This document shows, piece by piece, positions 18,334 to 26,795 of a stretch of 57,486 nucleotides of DNA (positions within the stretch are counted from its first letter, which is position 1; each line of letters opens with the position of its first letter). The notes under the pieces were generated by a model. The model had not been told where the DNA came from. It did not search any database and worked only from the letters and a program-made list of their open reading frames with translations. The stretch spans positions 1 to 57,486 of the forward strand of contig CAYIYO010000005.1 of the NCBI GenBank assembly GCA_964367715.1, written 5' to 3'. The translations under genes were made by a program, and so were the position numbers. This stretch comes from CAYIYO01 sp964367715 (GTDB lineage: Bacteria > Chlamydiota > Chlamydiia > Chlamydiales > Criblamydiaceae).

Positions 18334-19923
18334 ATGAGAAGTTATTATGAACATTTAGAAAATGTATTACATAGTGGAACAGATGGAGACATCTTAACTA
18401 AACCCACTTTCCGCTCTTCCGCCCTTTTTCCGGTGATGCAGGTCCCTGGAAAAATTTCTACCCGCTTGATTTATTTCGGGTATTGGATCCTTAAACGCCA
18501 CATAAAAGAAGTGACTTGTGTCGCCACATTGCGTGCGGAGCCCGGAAATGTGCTGATTCGTCACGTTCACACCATCCATTCTCCTCTGTCTTTTCGGGTT
18601 GAATTATCTGATTTGATGCGTGCTGCGGGGCTTTCTGTTGAAGCACCTTTTATTGGAAGCATTGAGTTGGAATTTTTTTCGACCAAACATTTAGTTTATC
18701 CTTTCCCTGCCGCAGCAATTAATTATTATGGAGAGACCTTTAGCACTGTCGTCCATACGGCGCAGCGTGTTTACAATGATGCAGAGGATCGAGAGGCAAA
18801 CAGTAAAACACTCGTGCCGGAGTCGGGATTCAACTTGTATGCGGATAAATATAAAGAGCCCTTTATTAGCTTTGTGAATGGTCCACACGCCGTTGTTAAT
18901 TTTTTGATGGAGATGGAGTTCATTAACAGCGAAAATGAACGAATGAGTGAGACTTTGTTGATTGAGCAGCTGGCTCCTTACCAGACACACTATTTTTATC
19001 CTGCGCGACACTATGCGTTAGAAGAGTTTTTTGGGGGACGCGTCGGCACGGTAAAAATAAAATACTTATTGCCAGATGTGTTTCCTCGACTACTCGTTGG
19101 GAACATTCAAAATCAGTTGTCCGCCCTCTCGATTACGCACAGTTATTACGACTGTAGCCAAGCCACTGATGCTTCTGACTATTGGGCAAATACCGAAGAA
19201 GGGTACTATCCGGCCACATTAATGCTGCCGTTACGAATCGATAACGATTATTTTACCACGCTGACTTTTTATCCTATCCTTTCTCCTAGTGCGCTTACGT
19301 TTACGGTCGAAATTTTGAATGCCGAAGGCACATTGTTGGGACGCAAAGAAGAAGTAGTGAACTTCCAACAAGCGAATGGGGAGTATGTTGTTCTATCTCT
19401 TAATACCGTCTGCAAAGAGTTGAACATCTCTCACAACGACCGGTTAGCGATGCGACTCCTAGTAAAAAGCAAAGACGGGTCGCCAATTCCCGCACGCATC
19501 AAAGTTGCTCTAGACATTGGAAAAACTAGCCACGCTCTCCCCTGCAATATTTGCACAAACCTCATTCCTTACAATCCGCAATTGGAAAAAAAACCAAAAT
19601 CGTTTCGCTGGCTTCCTCTTTTAACAGATCGATTGGGAAGCAGTGCGTGGATCCTTGATTCCACACCAAAAGAAAAAAGCACGGTGTCTTCGACATGTGA
19701 GCTCACCTTTTATCGCGAAAGTGATGAGAGTGTGATTGTGAGACACTGCACAATTTCTCCCCATGGATTTTTAGTAATTTTTCCTGAAGAGGATCTAGAG
19801 TTAAAAGAATTTCTTAACGGACAGATCGGGTGGATCACAATCCAAACGAACAACCCCTACCTTTCTTTGTTTTATTTCAGTGAAAATGCTTCCGGCTCTA
19901 TTGGCGGCGACCACGGATTTTAG
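18334..19923 (+). CDS. Hypothetical protein, beta-rich, divergent from the MAF operon
   Basis: This 529-residue protein is unrecognised. It looks soluble and beta-strand rich, with at least two similar segments: residues about 155-265 and 295-400 both contain short strands, then Tyr/Phe-rich turns (HYFYPARHYALEEFF; YFTTLTFYPILS). It has no signal peptide and no clear catalytic motif; the tail ends SGSIGGDHGF. GAGGGA lies very close to the ATG, a short spacing. It is transcribed away from the MAF operon across an AT-rich gap of about 160 bases. Location suggests it belongs to the same accessory island, but no function can be read from the sequence. Confidence 0.75.
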   Translation: MRSYYEHLENVLHSGTDGDILTKPTFRSSALFPVMQVPGKISTRLIYFGYWILKRHIKEVTCVATLRAEPGNVLIRHVHTIHSPLSFRVELSDLMRAAGLSVEAPFIGSIELEFFSTKHLVYPFPAAAINYYGETFSTVVHTAQRVYNDAEDREANSKTLVPESGFNLYADKYKEPFISFVNGPHAVVNFLMEMEFINSENERMSETLLIEQLAPYQTHYFYPARHYALEEFFGGRVGTVKIKYLLPDVFPRLLVGNIQNQLSALSITHSYYDCSQATDASDYWANTEEGYYPATLMLPLRIDNDYFTTLTFYPILSPSALTFTVEILNAEGTLLGRKEEVVNFQQANGEYVVLSLNTVCKELNISHNDRLAMRLLVKSKDGSPIPARIKVALDIGKTSHALPCNICTNLIPYNPQLEKKPKSFRWLPLLTDRLGSSAWILDSTPKEKSTVSSTCELTFYRESDESVIVRHCTISPHGFLVIFPEEDLELKEFLNGQIGWITIQTNNPYLSLFYFSENASGSIGGDHGF

Positions 19924-19944
19924 TTATACGCAACTTGGGTTATA

Positions 19945-19993
19945 TATACACAAGTGAATTCAAAAATTGGCTTTTTGAATTCACTTGTGTATA
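19945..19993. repeat. Short 49-bp copy of palindromic element, subfamily A
   Basis: Perfect 22-pair palindrome: TATACACAAGTGAATTCAAA plus AA, a five-base loop TTGGC, and the exact complement. It corresponds to the two outer ends of the 164-bp element joined without the inner stem. Its right end overlaps the last codons and stop of the HsdR_N-like gene on the minus strand. A small related motif, TATACGCAACTTGGGTTATA, lies just before it at 19925-19944. Confidence 0.9.
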
Positions 19994-20439
19994 ACATGCG
20001 CTAATAATTCTTCGTATAGAGGGATAAAAGGGAGGAATTGGTAGTCGCCGTTTTCTTTGTGTCTCCATCCCATTCGGATTTCATCGGCATTGGCGACAGC
20101 GATAAAGCGTGCGCCGACGTAGTGATTATATCCTGAGACTTGTTGCAGCACTTTTTCTGTTAAGGGGACGGCTTTGCATTCGATCATCAATAAAGGACGC
20201 ATTGCCTCTTTTGTCTCTGTGGGAACAAAAAAGATGATATCGGCACGGCGATCGGGGATGATGAGATCCTTCCCTTGAAGGTGAGGGAGTTGGACAAGGG
20301 GCATCTCGATGGCGATGCCGCCACGAGGATACCCCAATTCATTGATCATATGATGGAGAAGACGTTGGCGAACGCGTTCCTCTGGAAGAGAAGCGACCCA
20401 TTGTTTTCTGATTTGGCAAAAGAGAGACTCACGCTTCAA
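19981..20439 (-). CDS. HsdR_N-like PD-(D/E)XK nuclease-fold protein
   Basis: This 152-residue protein matches the small family with the type I restriction enzyme R-subunit N-terminal domain. Visible features are a helical start with ERVRQRLLHHMINELGYP, Asp in RRADIIFF, and the Glu-x-Lys pair in LLMIECKA, followed by QVSGYNHYVGARFIAVAN. These are the core residues of a PD-(D/E)XK fold. Members are common stand-alone housekeeping-like proteins of unknown role; no HsdM or HsdS is present, so it is not a restriction system. It starts at TTG, overlapping the hpf stop by 11 bases. Its last three codons and stop (Ile-His-Lys-stop) come from the repeat element at 19945. Confidence 0.75.
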   Translation of the reverse strand: MKRESLFCQIRKQWVASLPEERVRQRLLHHMINELGYPRGGIAIEMPLVQLPHLQGKDLIIPDRRADIIFFVPTETKEAMRPLLMIECKAVPLTEKVLQQVSGYNHYVGARFIAVANADEIRMGWRHKENGDYQFLPFIPLYEELLAHVIHK

Positions 20440-21058
20440 CTTCGATCACACCATAATCGCCATCGCGTCGACGGTACATCACCTTCATTTTGCGGTCTTC
20501 TTCACAGCGGAAGATGAGGAAAGCATCGCCAGTGAGGTCCATCTTCATAATGGCTTCTTCACAGGTCAATAATTTTAAAGGGTGCACTTCTTGCGAAACA
20601 ATGTTGTGAGGAGTGTAGCTATCGATGAGTTGGCGACGTGTTTCTGATTCAATTTCGTCGTTAACTTCGTCGATATCTTGAGTGCGAAGGACGTTCACTT
20701 TCATGTCAACAATCGCGAGTTTTTTTGCTGTGTGTTCTTGAATGCGCTGGCGGTATTTAATGAGTTGGCGTTGAAGTTTGTCGATGGCTCGATCAATCGA
20801 GACATACATATCTTCTGTTGAGGCTTCGCTTTTGATGACCATGTGATCGACTTTCATGACGATGTCGACGCGATGGTCAATTTTTTGGATGTCCATGGTA
20901 ATCATGATGTCGATGATACGATCGGAAAAGCGTTCAATTTTCGAGAGTTTCTCCAGCGCATAATCCTTCATTGCACTGGTAATGAGAATGTTACGACCAG
21001 TCACTGAGATCGTATAACTTTCTTCTACAAATTCTGCTGCTTTAGACTTACGGCTCAT
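20429..21058 (-). CDS. hpf: Ribosome hibernation-promoting factor, long form
   Basis: This 209-residue protein binds the 30S decoding region and promotes inactive 100S dimers in slow growth. The N-terminal YfiA-type domain (about 15-115) has ISVTGRNILITSAMKDYALEKLSKIERF and the basic helix DRAIDKLQRQLIKYRQRI; the C-terminal dimerisation domain (about 150-209) has LLTCEEAIMKMDLTGDAFLIF and the YRRRDGDYGVIE end. I chose the ATG at 21058, which has AGAGGA, over an upstream in-frame start. In a biphasic developmental cycle it would suit the elementary-body stage (inference). Confidence 0.93.
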   Translation of the reverse strand: MSRKSKAAEFVEESYTISVTGRNILITSAMKDYALEKLSKIERFSDRIIDIMITMDIQKIDHRVDIVMKVDHMVIKSEASTEDMYVSIDRAIDKLQRQLIKYRQRIQEHTAKKLAIVDMKVNVLRTQDIDEVNDEIESETRRQLIDSYTPHNIVSQEVHPLKLLTCEEAIMKMDLTGDAFLIFRCEEDRKMKVMYRRRDGDYGVIEVEA

Positions 21059-21206
21059 ATTTTTTCCTCTATTAGAATACTCGACTTCCAACTTTATTGT
21101 ACCTCGAACAGGTGGGAAGTTACAAGTAGATTTGAAAAAGAATGTCTGGGGGGAAAACCAAACTTATCTTATTGGTATTCAATGAGTTTTGAATGGTAAA
21201 AAAGGA

Positions 21207-21280
21207 TGCACCGAAGAGGGGTCGAACCTCTAACCACCCGGTTCGAAGCCGGGTACTCTATCCGATTGAGCTATCGGTGC
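21207..21280 (-). tRNA. tRNA-Arg (anticodon TCG)
   Basis: On the minus strand the 74-base cloverleaf starts GCACCGA and closes with TCGGTGC plus discriminator A. The D-arm TAGCTCAATCGGATAGAG, the anticodon arm ACCCGG-CTTCGAA-CCGGGT, and the T-arm with GGTTCGACC are all present. The anticodon TCG reads CGN arginine codons. No CCA is encoded. Confidence 0.95.
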
Positions 21281-21293
21281 ATAGACAGAAGGG

Positions 21294-21356
21294 TATACCC
21301 AGGAGCAGCTGAAATTCAGATTGGTCTAAATCAAAATTTCAGCTGCTCCTCGGTAT
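21294..21356. repeat. Palindromic element, subfamily C
   Basis: It starts TATACCC and ends CGGTATg, with perfect 16-pair arms AGGAGCAGCTGAAATT (21301-21316) and its complement (21335-21350) around an 18-base loop. The right-end sequence recurs in the hybrid element at 29448 and in the short element at 48660. It sits 14 bases from the tRNA-Arg end. Confidence 0.85.
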
Positions 21357-21404
21357 GATACTACCCTAAGCCTCTCATTTTTGTAAAATGAAGATCACGT
21401 AAAG

Positions 21405-21917
21405 TTATTTCTTTGTGTCTGTGGCGCCTTTAAGAGCAGGAAGCCAATTCGCACGTTCTTTTTCTAAGCCCGGGATGTCTCCTGTTTGGTAACCCAAAAG
21501 AACCGTGCCATTGTTGGATCCGAACATACGGTACCATCCGTGAAGGATCTCTTTTCCTTCTTCTTCCACCGCCCATTCAAAAAGAATAGAATTCGCCTCT
21601 TTTTCAACGATAGTTCCCTGCACTTTTTTTCCTGGATAGTAGAGCTCTAGTGTTTTAATCAATCCTTCAGCGATCGCCTTATTGTCGGTTGTATCGCTTG
21701 CGAAGGTGTTAGAATGAACAGTAAACACTTGTTTTTTTTCGTTTTGAGAATTGTCTGAAGGAAGATAAACAATTGTTGTGCTTTCCGGATTTTTCATCTC
21801 GTTGGCAACTTTCCATTCTTTGGCGCTTTCAGGAATTGTATAGTTCACCGTGCCAATCGTCTCTCCGATTAGGGGGGTAACAAAAAGTGTGGCGGCGCAA
21901 ATTATTTTTTTTAACAT
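21405..21917 (-). CDS. Hypothetical secreted/periplasmic protein
   Basis: This 170-residue protein has a clear signal peptide (MLKKIICAATLFVTPLIGE) with likely cleavage around residues 17-19 and no lipobox. The mature part is alpha/beta with no family I recognise; it contains VEKEANSILFEWAVEEEGKEILHGWYRMFG. ATG 21917 has AAGGAGA eight bases upstream; an upstream TTG is less likely. It stands alone between the tRNA-Arg/repeat and the divergent recO. Periplasmic or envelope location is inferred from the signal only. Confidence 0.75.
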   Translation of the reverse strand: MLKKIICAATLFVTPLIGETIGTVNYTIPESAKEWKVANEMKNPESTTIVYLPSDNSQNEKKQVFTVHSNTFASDTTDNKAIAEGLIKTLELYYPGKKVQGTIVEKEANSILFEWAVEEEGKEILHGWYRMFGSNNGTVLLGYQTGDIPGLEKERANWLPALKGATDTKK

Positions 21918-22016
21918 CAACTTTCTCCTTGGTATAGGACCTTTTTAACATAGCAAAGTAGAACTTTAACCACTATTCGATTATGATAGGTGATTGACTG
22001 ATCAAGGAAATTACTT

Positions 22017-22706
22017 TTGCCTACTGCTCCTGTGTTACGATTAAAAGGAATTATTTTAAGTGCGATTGATTTTAAAGAATATGATCGTATTCTAAACGTT
22101 TTTTCGCGTGATGAGGGAATTGTGAGCCTTATCGTGAATGGGGCAAACCGTTCTTCAAAAGGTAAGCCTTTGACGGCGCCTCTGACCTATGCAGAGTTTG
22201 TGTATAGTGAAACGCGTGGAAATCTTTTGCGTTGCCGTGAGGTGACGCCGCTGGCCACGCATCTTAAGCTGCGCCATTCGTTGCCTTTGTTGGAGTCGGC
22301 GTGTAGCATGTTGCAGGCGGTTTCCGTTTCGCAACTACCTGGCAAAGCTTCTCCCCTGCTGTTTGATCTGTTGCATGCTTATTTGCAAGAGCTTCCGAAA
22401 GTGTCGGATCCTTGTGTTCTTTTGGAAAGTTTTAAGTTGAAATTGTTGCGTCATGAAGGATTATTGCAGTTTGAAAATCGTTGTTCATTGTGTGAAGAAA
22501 AACCAGTTCCTCTTTACCTTTTTCAAGGGGAATGTTTTTGTCGACGCGATGCGCCTGCACATGCGCAAGTGTTTAATGAAGAAGAGGCTTTGATGATGGA
22601 GTTATTGTTGATTAGCCGTCGATTTGAAAGCATGTCCGAGGTGGAACTTTCGCCAGAATTCAAAGAAAGACTAGACAACTTATTCAAGGATCGGATACAC
22701 CAATAA
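22017..22706 (+). CDS. recO: DNA repair protein RecO
   Basis: This 229-residue protein helps load RecA onto SSB-coated single-stranded DNA in the RecF pathway. The N-terminal OB-fold (about 1-80) has GIILSAIDFKEYDRILNVFSRDEGIVSLIVNGA, and the C-terminal helical domain carries a zinc site (CSLC near 157-160 and CFCRRDAP). The length is normal. It starts at TTG with AAGGAA eight bases upstream. In C. trachomatis recO also lies near the atoS/atoC (ctcB/ctcC) pair as I recall; here about 13 kb of accessory genes separates them. Confidence 0.92.
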   Translation: MPTAPVLRLKGIILSAIDFKEYDRILNVFSRDEGIVSLIVNGANRSSKGKPLTAPLTYAEFVYSETRGNLLRCREVTPLATHLKLRHSLPLLESACSMLQAVSVSQLPGKASPLLFDLLHAYLQELPKVSDPCVLLESFKLKLLRHEGLLQFENRCSLCEEKPVPLYLFQGECFCRRDAPAHAQVFNEEEALMMELLLISRRFESMSEVELSPEFKERLDNLFKDRIHQ

Positions 22707-22782
22707 CGAATAACGTAAATTTATTGTTGCTGTATTATCATCACTTTTGTTAAGATCTGAGCTTCCGAATCATTCCGACTAA

Positions 22783-22866
22783 GCGAAAGTGGCGAAATTG
22801 GCAGACGCACTACCTTGAGGTGGTAACGAGGGAAACCTCATGGGGGTTCAAGTCCCCCCTTTCGCA
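22783..22866 (+). tRNA. tRNA-Leu (anticodon GAG)
   Basis: An 84-base class II tRNA. The acceptor GCGAAAG pairs with CTTTCGC, discriminator A, with no encoded CCA. The anticodon loop TTGAGGT gives GAG, reading CTC/CTT. The long variable arm ACGAGGGAAACCTCATG and T-arm GGGGGTTCAAGTCCCCC are clear. Confidence 0.95.
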
Positions 22867-22902
22867 AATTCATATAAGTGCAATGCCACTTAAGACAGGA
22901 TC

Positions 22903-23703
22903 ATGGATTGTTTTGCTTTTTGTACAACTTCTTCTTATAATGTAAAGCCCCTCTTTAACTCGATGCACGGCGAATGTAAAGCCTCGCTTCATCGTGGCGT
23001 TCTCCATGTAGAACTTCCTTTAGAAGACGGAGAGGGTAGCGTTGGAGATCTTTTTCTTTTCCCTTACGGTGCTGTTGTCACATGGGACATCCCTCGAGAA
23101 ATAGCGCTGCGCTTCCTTAAAGAGATCAAAGAATTTGAAGACACCCCTCTCGCAGAAACAGAAATCGAAGAGTACAGCTACACCTTTGGCGAAACCCCTT
23201 CGATGCGCGACGATTTCATTATTCTCCCCTACAACGACACGATTACTAAACAAGCATTCTCGCATGGCTTAGCGCAGTCAATCAAGCTCAACGCGTTCGA
23301 AACACGCATGCGCCACACCTTCGAAAGCACAAAAAAATTACCGGAAAACTTGGCGAAACAAGGGAATATCCCTCTTTCCCGCCGCGAAATCCGCCGTAAA
23401 ATTGGCGAACTTTTTATTGAACGTAGCTCGATCAATTTGCACGTCGACGTGCTGGACACACCTGAATTTTTCTGGGAATATCCGGAATACGAACCGATCT
23501 ACACCATCACAGCAAACGAATTAGAGATTGATTCCCGCACTACCGCACTTAATCAGCAGCTGGATGTGATCCGCGATCTCTTTGAAATGTTAGGAAATGA
23601 ATTAAATCACCAGCATTCAAGCCGCCTGGAGTGGGCCATTATCTGGTTGATCATCATTGAAGTTGTGCTCCTTTTGATGCATGATGTCTTTAAAATCATA
23701 TGA
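22903..23703 (+). CDS. RMD1/DUF155-family membrane-anchored protein
   Basis: This 266-residue protein matches the RMD1/YPL family (DUF155). Seen: VGDLFLFPYGAVVTWDIP at about 42-59, FIILPYNDTITKQAFSHGLAQSIKLNAFE, then a helix-rich region ending with LEWAIIWLIIIEVVLLLMHDVF (about 241-262), a C-terminal membrane anchor. Bacterial members have no firm function; yeast homologues are linked to meiosis and mitochondria. Its stop overlaps the start of yidD (ATGA), so they are translationally coupled. Confidence 0.85.
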   Translation: MDCFAFCTTSSYNVKPLFNSMHGECKASLHRGVLHVELPLEDGEGSVGDLFLFPYGAVVTWDIPREIALRFLKEIKEFEDTPLAETEIEEYSYTFGETPSMRDDFIILPYNDTITKQAFSHGLAQSIKLNAFETRMRHTFESTKKLPENLAKQGNIPLSRREIRRKIGELFIERSSINLHVDVLDTPEFFWEYPEYEPIYTITANELEIDSRTTALNQQLDVIRDLFEMLGNELNHQHSSRLEWAIIWLIIIEVVLLLMHDVFKII

Positions 23704-23972
23704 AAAAAGTTCTCTTTTTCCTTTTGCGCGCCTACAAATTAGCGATTAGTCCTTATGTAGGCGGGTGCTGCCGCTTTTCCCCTTCTTGTTCCGACTTCAT
23801 GCGCGAAGCCATCGAATTACACGGCTCATGCAAAGGAATTTTTTTAGGATTAAAGCGTGTGATCCGCTGCGGCCCGTGGTCTAAAGGCGGCAAAGACCCC
23901 GTCAACGCAGGGGCGCATAGAAAAAAGAAATTTACCACAGAGCCCACACAGAACACAGAGAGAAAAATTTAA
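23700..23972 (+). CDS. yidD: Membrane protein insertion efficiency factor YidD
   Basis: This 90-residue protein helps insert membrane proteins alongside YidC. The family core is clear: a short amphipathic N-terminus, LAISPYVGGCCRFSPSCSDF with conserved Cys residues, then GLKRVIRCGPWSKGGKDPVN. The ATG overlaps the upstream stop. The last 15 or so residues (from FTTEP on) are encoded by the repeat at 23931 and are not part of the family, so the natural C-terminus has probably been replaced. Confidence 0.93.
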   Translation: MKKVLFFLLRAYKLAISPYVGGCCRFSPSCSDFMREAIELHGSCKGIFLGLKRVIRCGPWSKGGKDPVNAGAHRKKKFTTEPTQNTERKI

Positions 23973-24068
23973 TTTTTTCCCATTGGGGTCAGGCCTGGCA
24001 TTGTGACATTTGATTACCGAATAAATTCATCGTTTATCTCTCTATTCTCTGTGGGCTCTGTGGTAAAA
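23931..24068. repeat. Inverted-repeat element (TTTACCACAGAG type) after yidD
   Basis: The left arm 23931-23969 (starting TTTACCACAGAGCCCACA) pairs imperfectly with 24033-24068 (ending GGGCTCTGTGGTAAAA). Between them is TTGGGGTCAGGCCTGGCA-like sequence at 23982-24002, a motif of the sort often seen near REP-type repeats. The left arm encodes the end of yidD. No ORF lies inside. The remaining bases to the first tRNA-Gly (24069-24223) hold nothing I recognise. Confidence 0.7.
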
Positions 24069-24223
24069 TTTTTTTTCTCTTTTTTCTCTGCAACTCTCCG
24101 TATGCCTCATCTGCTGCCTGGGATCCCAATTTATCTTTTAATGCGGTTTTCTATTGCATGAAATTTAGGGAAGCCCGTATATTGATTCCCTTTGAAGGAC
24201 GAATAATTGCGTGCAAGAAGCAC

Positions 24224-24295
24224 GCGGGTGTAGCTCAGCGGTAGAGCGTCAGCTTCCCAAGCTGAAAGTCGTGAGTTCGAGCCTCATCACCCGCT
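24224..24295 (+). tRNA. tRNA-Gly (anticodon CCC)
   Basis: A 72-base cloverleaf: acceptor GCGGGTG with CACCCGC, discriminator T, D-arm TAGCTCAGCGGTAGAGC, anticodon loop TTCCCAA (CCC, reads GGG), T-arm GTGAGTTCGAGCCTCAT. The first of three tandem tRNA-Gly genes. Confidence 0.95.
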
Positions 24296-24315
24296 ATTCT
24301 GGACCAGTTTTATTT

Positions 24316-24387
24316 GCGGATGTAGCTCAGTGGTAGAGCATCACGTTGCCAACGTGAGGGTCGTGAGTTCGAACCTCATCATCCGCT
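24316..24387 (+). tRNA. tRNA-Gly (anticodon GCC), copy 1
   Basis: A 72-base cloverleaf: acceptor GCGGATG with CATCCGC, discriminator T, anticodon loop TTGCCAA (GCC, reads GGC/GGT). Nearly identical to the next copy except for acceptor and D-loop bases. Confidence 0.95.
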
Positions 24388-24408
24388 ATCTTTATTCTTC
24401 TTTCTTTT

Positions 24409-24480
24409 GCGGGCGTAGCTCAGCGGTAGAGCATCACGTTGCCAACGTGAGGGTCGTGAGTTCGAACCTCATCGCCCGCT
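24409..24480 (+). tRNA. tRNA-Gly (anticodon GCC), copy 2
   Basis: A 72-base cloverleaf: acceptor GCGGGCG with CGCCCGC, discriminator T, anticodon loop TTGCCAA (GCC). The acceptor differs from copy 1 by a pair change that keeps pairing (GCGGATG/CATCCGC against GCGGGCG/CGCCCGC). Confidence 0.95.
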
Positions 24481-24579
24481 TTTTTTCTCTCAACCTTCTT
24501 GTACATTAACGTTTCTTTTGCCATAATAGTGCCCAGTACAAATCCACCATCTATTAAAACATAAATTATGAGGTTATCC

Positions 24580-25890
24580 TTGTCTACTTCAACACCAGAA
24601 GAATTCCGTAACGAAAACTATGCTGTGCAGGTCACACGCGAGCCGGGATGCAAAACAACATTTAATATCACCATCACTCCTAAAAAAACTAACGAGTTGT
24701 ATCGCAAAGCGATCAAAACGATTAACAAAGAAGTTGTTCTTCCTGGATTCCGCAAAGGAAAGGCGCCGGATGATTTTATTGTCAGTAAATACCGTGATGC
24801 TGTTGAACGTGCATGGAAAGAAGAGACATTAGAAACTTCTTTTCACGAAGCAATGAAATTGACTGATCTTTATCCTTTCCGCAAGGACAGCGTGAAAAGT
24901 GCAAAGATCAACAGCATTTCTAAAACAGAAGATAGCACTGTGACGATCGAATTCGAAGCGATGCCAAAAGTTCCTGAAGTTAGCTTCGAAGGAATCAGTA
25001 TTCCTGCTGTTGAAGCTGAACCTGTGAAAGAAGAAAAAATCAATCAAATCATCGAAGACATCCGCTACCAATTTGCAGAGTGGAGCGAAATCACCGACCG
25101 TGCAGTGCAAGAAGGCGACTTCGTCGACCTCGATATCCTTTCTTTAGACAACCCTGCAGAGCTCGATCTTAAAGATACACGCGTTGAAGTGGTAAAAGGA
25201 AAAATTGGACAATGGTTACATGATTTGCTCATTGGAATGAAGAAGGGCGAAGTCAAAGAAGGACAGAGCGCACAAGAAGCAGGAAAAGAAACACCTGAAT
25301 TTAAGCCGACAAACCTACGATTGACAGCGAATAGCATCCATTTAAGCACATTGCCTGAAATCAACGATGAACTTGCAAAGAAAGCGGGAGCGGAATCGTT
25401 AACGGCAATGAAAGAAAGAATCGGCAAAGACTTAGAAAAAGCACACGTTAAGCAAGCGATCGATAAGCGCCGTCAAAACTTAATCGATGCGCTAATCGAA
25501 AGAAATCCGTTTGAAGTCCCTGATTCTTTAGTCACAAAAACGGCATTCCAAATGGTGAGCCACCGTCTTGAAAAATTAGCGGAAGCCAGGGGCGAAGATA
25601 AGCTGACAGGCGAAGCGGTTGAAGAGATCGAAAAAAATGTGAATGAAGATGTGAAAAAATATTACCAGTGGCAATTCATCACACATCAAATCGCAGAAAA
25701 AGAAAAACTTGTCGTTCCTCAAAAAGAAATTTTAGGAGAAGTCATGCAACGCCACTACCTAAAATCTAATGGTGAGCAACAAAATGAAAAAACGATGGAA
25801 GAGATGTTTGCTGAAGCATCGAGCCATCTTCTCGCAATGAAGACAGCGGATTTCTTTCTTGAAAAATTAGAAGGTGCATCACGCGCGTAA
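24580..25890 (+). CDS. tig: Trigger factor
   Basis: This 436-residue ribosome-bound chaperone folds nascent chains at the tunnel exit. The N-terminal ribosome-binding domain carries the signature VVLPGFRKGKAP (about 52-63 from the chosen start; family GFRxGKxP). A reduced PPIase-like middle domain (about 155-245) has EGDFVDLDILSLD. The rest is the helical arm domain. I prefer the TTG at 24580, with GAGG six bases before it, over the ATG at 24568, which lacks a ribosome site. It heads the usual tig, clpP, clpX order, though a repeat separates it from clpP. Confidence 0.93.
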   Translation: MSTSTPEEFRNENYAVQVTREPGCKTTFNITITPKKTNELYRKAIKTINKEVVLPGFRKGKAPDDFIVSKYRDAVERAWKEETLETSFHEAMKLTDLYPFRKDSVKSAKINSISKTEDSTVTIEFEAMPKVPEVSFEGISIPAVEAEPVKEEKINQIIEDIRYQFAEWSEITDRAVQEGDFVDLDILSLDNPAELDLKDTRVEVVKGKIGQWLHDLLIGMKKGEVKEGQSAQEAGKETPEFKPTNLRLTANSIHLSTLPEINDELAKKAGAESLTAMKERIGKDLEKAHVKQAIDKRRQNLIDALIERNPFEVPDSLVTKTAFQMVSHRLEKLAEARGEDKLTGEAVEEIEKNVNEDVKKYYQWQFITHQIAEKEKLVVPQKEILGEVMQRHYLKSNGEQQNEKTMEEMFAEASSHLLAMKTADFFLEKLEGASRA

Positions 25891-25929
25891 AAACTCTTGA
25901 CCGTAGTGCCTCTTACCGAATATAAAGGG

Positions 25930-26093
25930 TATACACAAGTGAAATCAAGAATCGGTTTTTGAGCGATGTGAAAGCTCCCGCGATTGACCGATCGAAAGTC
26001 GTTTAATATTAATAATATGAACCGACTTTCGATCGGTGAATCCCGGGGCTTTGAGATGCTCAAAAAGCCAATTTTTGAATTCACTTGTGTATA
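25930..26093. repeat. Full-length 164-bp palindromic element, subfamily A
   Basis: It runs from TATACACAAGTGAAATC to GAATTCACTTGTGTATA. Its inner 14-pair stem CCGATCGAAAGTCG (25988-26001) pairs with 26023-26036, and the loop contains AATATTAATAATAT. It is the reverse orientation of the copy at 29288. It sits between tig and clpP, so it lies in the clpP leader or promoter region. Confidence 0.93.
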
Positions 26094-26133
26094 AAATGCA
26101 CTACGGTGATCATAAACAACGAAGGAACGACCT

Positions 26134-26757
26134 ATGCCCCAGGAACAATACAGACCTCACGCTTCTTTAACCCCTTACGTCATCGAAGATACAGGTCGTG
26201 GCGAACGATCAATGGACATCTTCTCTCGACTACTAAAAGACAGAATTGTTTTTATTGGAACAGACATCACCGACCATGTGGCGAACGTCGTCGTGGCACA
26301 GCTTTTGTTTCTTCGCATGGAAGATCCTAAAAAAGATGTGAACATCTACATCAACTCTGTGGGCGGCTATGTCACTGCAGGACTCGCGATCTATGACACT
26401 CTCCAGTGGATGAATTGCAACATCAACACCTATTGCATTGGACAAGCATCTTCGATGGGAGCGTTCCTCCTTGCTGCTGGAACAAAAGGACGCCGTTTTG
26501 CGTTGCCTAACGCTCGTATCATGATCCACCAACCGTCAGGTGGGGTCGGTGGAAGAGCAGAAGATATCCGTATCCAAGCAAAAGAGATTCTTTATATCAA
26601 GCGCCGTCTCAACGAAATTTTAGCGGAGCGCACAGGACAGTCGATTGAAAAAATTGGGCTGGATTCTGAACGCGACTTTTTCATGAGTCCAGAAGAAGCA
26701 AAAGAATATGGACTGATCGACGAAGTGGTGATGCCAATGAACAAGGTACACGCGTAG
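26134..26757 (+). CDS. clpP: ATP-dependent Clp protease proteolytic subunit
   Basis: This 207-residue serine protease forms the ClpP barrel and works with ClpX. The catalytic triad is visible: Ser in GQASSMGAFLLAAG (about 110), His in RIMIHQPSGG (about 135) and Asp in SERDFFMSPEEA (about 184). The length is normal. It corresponds to chlamydial ClpP2, usually paired with clpX; a second ClpP is expected elsewhere. ClpX follows after 38 bases. Confidence 0.95.
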   Translation: MPQEQYRPHASLTPYVIEDTGRGERSMDIFSRLLKDRIVFIGTDITDHVANVVVAQLLFLRMEDPKKDVNIYINSVGGYVTAGLAIYDTLQWMNCNINTYCIGQASSMGAFLLAAGTKGRRFALPNARIMIHQPSGGVGGRAEDIRIQAKEILYIKRRLNEILAERTGQSIEKIGLDSERDFFMSPEEAKEYGLIDEVVMPMNKVHA

Positions 26758-26795
26758 CCAACTGCCGTCGCATTTATTAATTATATGGAGCCCTT

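Noticed and set aside
19981..20439. Type I restriction system
   Set aside because: Only the small HsdR_N-like domain is present; no helicase, methyltransferase or specificity subunit is nearby.
9120..20439. Prophage or integrative element
   Set aside because: No integrase, phage structural or transfer genes, and no direct-repeat attachment sites at the tRNA-Arg were found.
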